From Bryobacteraceae bacterium (GTDB lineage Bacteria > Acidobacteriota > Terriglobia > Bryobacterales > Bryobacteraceae): a DNA stretch of 49,231 bases. The notes below the pieces were generated by a model. It ran no database searches. It was not told where the DNA came from and worked only from the letters and a program-made list of their open reading frames with translations. Below, piece after piece: positions 49,031 to 49,231 of this stretch. Within the stretch, counting starts at the first letter, position 1. Each line of letters begins with the position of its first letter. The stretch lies in the NCBI GenBank assembly GCA_030039005.1, contig JASHQT010000169.1:1-49231 (forward strand). Direction: 5' to 3'. Made by a program: the position numbers and the translations under genes.

Positions 49031-49231
49031 GAGCGTGCCGTCGTCGAATCGGCGCAACTTCAGGCCGGAGAATCCATCGCGATTATTGGAAGCCGCGGAG
49101 GCGTGGGTAGTGCGGCGGCGCAAATCGCAAAGAGTCTAGGGGCCCGCGTGATCGGGGTCAACCTCATGAAAGACGTTGCGCCGAAGGGTGTGCCGCCTCT
49201 CGAAGAGTTCGTATTGGATTCGCTCGATCCT
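49031..49231 (+). CDS. Rossmann core of a zinc-type quinone oxidoreductase / alcohol dehydrogenase (runs off window)
   Basis: From 49031 the plus strand reads ERAVVESAQLQAGESIAII followed by GSRGGVGSAAAQIAKSLGAR and VIGV, a textbook NAD(P)H-binding GxxGGVG motif of medium-chain dehydrogenases. The frame stays open to the right edge. The expected N-terminal catalytic domain (about 130 residues) is missing: upstream sequence in frame does not match and belongs to the porin remnant on the other strand. So this is the middle of a gene whose start is lost or rearranged. Confidence 0.6.

Noticed and set aside
48613..49110. 165-codon plus-strand frame near the right end
   Set aside because: It overlaps the porin remnant and the dehydrogenase reading in a different frame and matches no family; the GxxGGVG frame is the real one.
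1..49231. CRISPR array, tRNA or rRNA genes
   Set aside because: No regularly spaced repeats, tRNA-like cloverleaf ends or conserved rRNA segments were noticed by reading; a covariance-model scan would be decisive.

Overview
The window looks like chromosomal DNA of an acidobacterium, most plausibly of the Solibacter/Bryobacter type. The evidence is the protein families: a very large Oar-like TonB-dependent receptor, a VWFA-related protein of the acidobacterial type, two ASPIC/UnbV (CRTAC1) beta-propeller proteins, a pentaheme cytochrome fused to TPRs, a DUF6152 protein, two secreted proteins of the 'PDLQGVW / GHWEG-T-LV-DT' type, and many exported amidohydrolases and PQQ or NHL propellers. Most genes are G+C-rich. 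Two stretches (about 35.4-38.1 kb and 45.1-48.7 kb) are visibly richer in A+T, encode few exported proteins and carry transposase genes, so they look acquired. No rRNA, tRNA or CRISPR array was seen.

Layout. 1-5.5 kb: tail of a gene, then TonB receptor, AhpD-like protein and MFS transporter as a plus-strand unit. 5.5-15.7 kb, minus strand: histidine kinase, NarL-type regulator, Tat-exported CRTAC1 protein and VWFA protein form one tightly overlapping unit; a pentaheme cytochrome-TPR membrane protein and a Sec-exported CRTAC1 paralogue follow behind their own promoter. 15.8-23.4 kb: a LuxR-type response regulator diverges from a four-gene RND efflux operon (adaptor, CzcA-like pump, small Pro-rich exported protein, NodT-type outer-membrane lipoprotein). 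23.5-25.8 kb: a secreted acidobacterial family protein and a soluble PQQ sugar dehydrogenase. 25.93-27.39 kb: an insertion sequence with duplicated terminal motifs and 16-bp flanking direct repeats. 27.5-29.6 kb: a cytochrome c fused to a copper monooxygenase of the peptidylglycine hydroxylating (PHM) type, with a secreted partner. 29.6-35.3 kb, minus strand: two amidohydrolases, another 'GHWEG' protein, DUF6152, an exported TRAM-like protein and an exported methyltransferase.

35.4-38.1 kb: an AAA ATPase and a cytosolic trypsin-like protease face away from each other across an A+T-rich intergenic region holding a decayed transposase and operator-like repeats. 38.1-45.0 kb: an NHL propeller resembling the amidating lyase PAL, a Cys-rich protein, a PQQ quinoprotein and its cytochrome c, a 3-hydroxyisobutyrate-dehydrogenase-like enzyme, a shortened DoxX protein and an aldo/keto reductase. 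45.1-48.7 kb: a protease-fold protein that has lost its catalytic His, an IS1595-type transposase, and an unrecognised membrane protein. The last 0.5 kb holds two broken genes meeting head-on: the C-terminus of an alginate-export-like porin and the Rossmann core of a zinc-type quinone oxidoreductase.

Much of the window is a periplasm and outer-membrane oxidative toolkit: uptake (TonB, MFS), quinoprotein and copper oxidases with cytochromes, hydrolases, and export pumps. The most unusual points are the PHM-like/PAL-like pair, the two-component system translationally coupled to a Tat-exported propeller, the exported TRAM-like protein, and the ATPase/protease pair.
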